Assembly (NCBI RefSeq): GCF_016811995.1 | Contig: NZ_CP069159.1 | Location: forward strand, 3,038,001-3,102,000 | Direction: 5' to 3' | Origin: Citrobacter sp. R56 | GTDB lineage: Bacteria; Pseudomonadota; Gammaproteobacteria; Enterobacterales; Enterobacteriaceae | Length of the DNA: 64,000 nucleotides | Shown: positions 62,693 to 64,000 of the stretch, in pieces | How positions within the stretch are numbered: the first letter of the stretch is position 1 | Layout: each line of letters opens with the position of its first letter | The notes under the pieces: model-generated | What the model was told of the DNA's origin: nothing | Seen by the model: the letters and a program-made list of their open reading frames with translations, nothing else | Database searches by the model: none | Position numbers and translations under genes: made by a program

Positions 62693-63709
62693 ATGAGAGT
62701 TTTGGTTACAGGTGGTAGCGGTTACATAGGAAGCCATACTTGCGTACAGTTGCTGAAAAACGGCCACGACGTCATCATCCTTGATAACCTCTGCAACAGT
62801 AAGCGCAGTGTACTGCCCGTTATTGAACGTTTAGGCGAAAAGCATCCGAGTTTCGTTGAAGGCGATATCCGCAACGAAGCGCTGATGACCGAAATCCTGC
62901 ACGATCACGCGATTGATACCGTGATTCACTTTGCCGGACTGAAAGCCGTTGGCGAATCCGTCGCTAAACCGCTGGAATATTATGACAACAACGTTAACGG
63001 CACCCTGCGTCTGATCGGCGCCATGCGCGCTGCTGGCGTCAAAAACTTCATCTTCAGCTCCTCCGCCACCGTTTACGGCGACCAGCCGAAAATTCCTTAT
63101 GTCGAAAGCTTCCCGACCGGGACGCCGCAAAGCCCGTACGGCAAAAGCAAACTGATGGTCGAACAGATCCTCACCGATCTGCAAAAAGCGCAGCCGGACT
63201 GGAGCATCGCGCTGTTGCGTTACTTCAACCCGGTCGGCGCACATCCGTCAGGCGATATGGGCGAAGATCCGCAGGGCATTCCGAATAACCTGATGCCTTA
63301 CATCGCCCAGGTGGCGGTAGGCCGTCGTGACTCCCTCGCCATTTTTGGCAACGACTATCCGACCGAAGACGGCACCGGTGTGCGCGACTACATCCACGTG
63401 ATGGATCTCGCCGACGGGCACGTCGCCGCAATGGAAAAACTGGCCGGTAAACAAGGCGTACACATTTATAACCTTGGCGCAGGTGTCGGCAGCAGCGTGC
63501 TGGACGTCGTCAACGCCTTCAGCAAAGCCTGCGGCAAACCGGTGAACTACCATTTTGCCCCGCGTCGCGAAGGCGATCTTCCCGCCTACTGGGCGGATGC
63601 CAATAAAGCAGACCGCGAACTGAACTGGCGCGTCACCCGTACGCTTGACGAAATGGCGCAAGATACATGGCACTGGCAGTCACGCCATCCGCAGGGATAT
63701 CCGGATTAA
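62693..63709 (+). CDS. galE: UDP-glucose 4-epimerase
   Basis: A 338-residue short-chain dehydrogenase/reductase interconverting UDP-galactose and UDP-glucose with bound NAD. The NAD motif is GGSGYIG at 7-13. The catalytic triad is Ser124, Tyr149 and Lys153 (SPYGKSK). I chose ATG 62693 (MRVLVTGGSGYIGSH) with ACGGAGCG upstream; a 14-codon extension overlaps the promoter. First gene of the gal operon; the internal operator OI lies within its first codons. Confidence 0.97.
   Translation: MRVLVTGGSGYIGSHTCVQLLKNGHDVIILDNLCNSKRSVLPVIERLGEKHPSFVEGDIRNEALMTEILHDHAIDTVIHFAGLKAVGESVAKPLEYYDNNVNGTLRLIGAMRAAGVKNFIFSSSATVYGDQPKIPYVESFPTGTPQSPYGKSKLMVEQILTDLQKAQPDWSIALLRYFNPVGAHPSGDMGEDPQGIPNNLMPYIAQVAVGRRDSLAIFGNDYPTEDGTGVRDYIHVMDLADGHVAAMEKLAGKQGVHIYNLGAGVGSSVLDVVNAFSKACGKPVNYHFAPRREGDLPAYWADANKADRELNWRVTRTLDEMAQDTWHWQSRHPQGYPD
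62712..62727 (+). promoter_or_regulatory. gal internal operator OI
   Basis: GTGGTAGCGGTTACAT inside galE codons 7-12 matches E. coli OI. Its centre is 113 bp from the centre of OE, the spacing used for GalR-HU repression looping. Confidence 0.88.
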
Positions 63710-63718
63710 GGAACAATC

Positions 63719-64000
63719 ATGACGCAATTTAACCCTGTCGATCATCCACATCGCCGCTTTAATCCGCTCACCGGGCAGTGGATTCTGGTTTCGCCGCATC
63801 GTGCGAAACGCCCCTGGCAAGGGGCGCAGGAAACGCCGTCTAACGACGTCCTGCCTGCTCACGATCCAGACTGTTTCCTGTGTGCAGGCAACACCCGCGT
63901 GACCGGTGATAAAAACCCCGACTACACCGGGACCTACGTTTTTACCAACGACTTTGCCGCCTTAATGTCCGACACGCCGGACGCGCCGGAGAGCCACGAT
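63719..64000 (+). CDS. galT: Galactose-1-phosphate uridylyltransferase (5' part)
   Basis: The first 94 codons of GalT, cut by the window end. It begins [20 protein letters not shown]. The zinc-binding pair Cys52-x2-Cys55 (DCFLCAGN) is present. It exchanges UMP between UDP-glucose and galactose-1-phosphate in the Leloir pathway. It lies 9 bases after galE, in the galETKM order expected from E. coli. Confidence 0.95.
   Translation, partial: MTQFNPVDHPHRRFNPLTGQWILVSPHRAKRPWQGAQETPSNDVLPAHDPDCFLCAGNTRVTGDKNPDYTGTYVFTNDFAALMSDTPDAPESHD

Overview
The window is a stretch of enterobacterial chromosome. Nearly every gene can be recognised by close similarity to Escherichia coli, and the order matches the E. 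coli 17-18 min region read in reverse (mntS, opgE, ompX, rhtA, dps, glnHPQ and onward to galE-galT). Unlike E. coli K-12, a complete histidine-utilisation cluster (hutI-G-C-U-H) lies between ybhB and ybhC, as is known for Salmonella, Citrobacter and Klebsiella. The fiu-ybiX-ybiI segment is also present. Taken together this suggests Citrobacter or a close relative; the genus is an inference, not something the sequence proves.

Layout. Positions 1 to about 4650 hold the right-hand part of a decayed P2/186-type prophage. Integrase, CI repressor and Cox look intact, while cII, baseplate J, tail I and a tail/baseplate gene are broken and joined by deletions. The prophage sits directly upstream of mntS, where E. 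coli has mntR divergent from mntS. Next come opgE, ompX, rhtA, dps, the glutamine transporter glnHPQ, ybiO, rlmF, mcbA, fiu-ybiX-ybiI, ybiJ, the SOS pair dinG-ybiB, rhlE, and the cecR-ybhG-ybhF-ybhS-ybhR efflux operon. These are followed by ybhQ, ybhP-clsB-ybhN, ybhL, moaABCDE, ybhK, uvrB, the bioD/uvrB intergenic region, bioBFCD divergent from bioA, ybhB, the hut cluster, ybhC, pgl, ybhA, modABC, acrZ, modE-modF and galE-galT (galT is cut by the window end).

Functional connections. The mod genes import molybdate, ModE senses it, and moaABCDE builds the molybdopterin cofactor. A ModE-type palindrome is visible upstream of both modA and moaA, and moaA also carries a molybdenum-cofactor riboswitch leader and an FNR-like box. 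uvrB and dinG have LexA-type boxes. The bio genes share a 40-bp BirA operator. In the hut cluster, two promoters each contain the same 11-bp HutC-type sequence. The gal promoter keeps both GalR operators 113 bp apart, as in the E. coli repression loop. The bioD/uvrB gap holds three clustered DnaA boxes at the position of E. coli DARS1.

I see no CRISPR array, toxin-antitoxin pair, defence island, rRNA or tRNA. The non-core content is limited to the prophage remnant. The most interesting observations are the double deletion inside that remnant with retention of its switch and integrase, its insertion between mntS and the expected mntR, the DARS1-like cluster, the cecR palindrome, the hut operator placed inside a promoter spacer, and a short unlisted reading frame antisense to the end of bioD.
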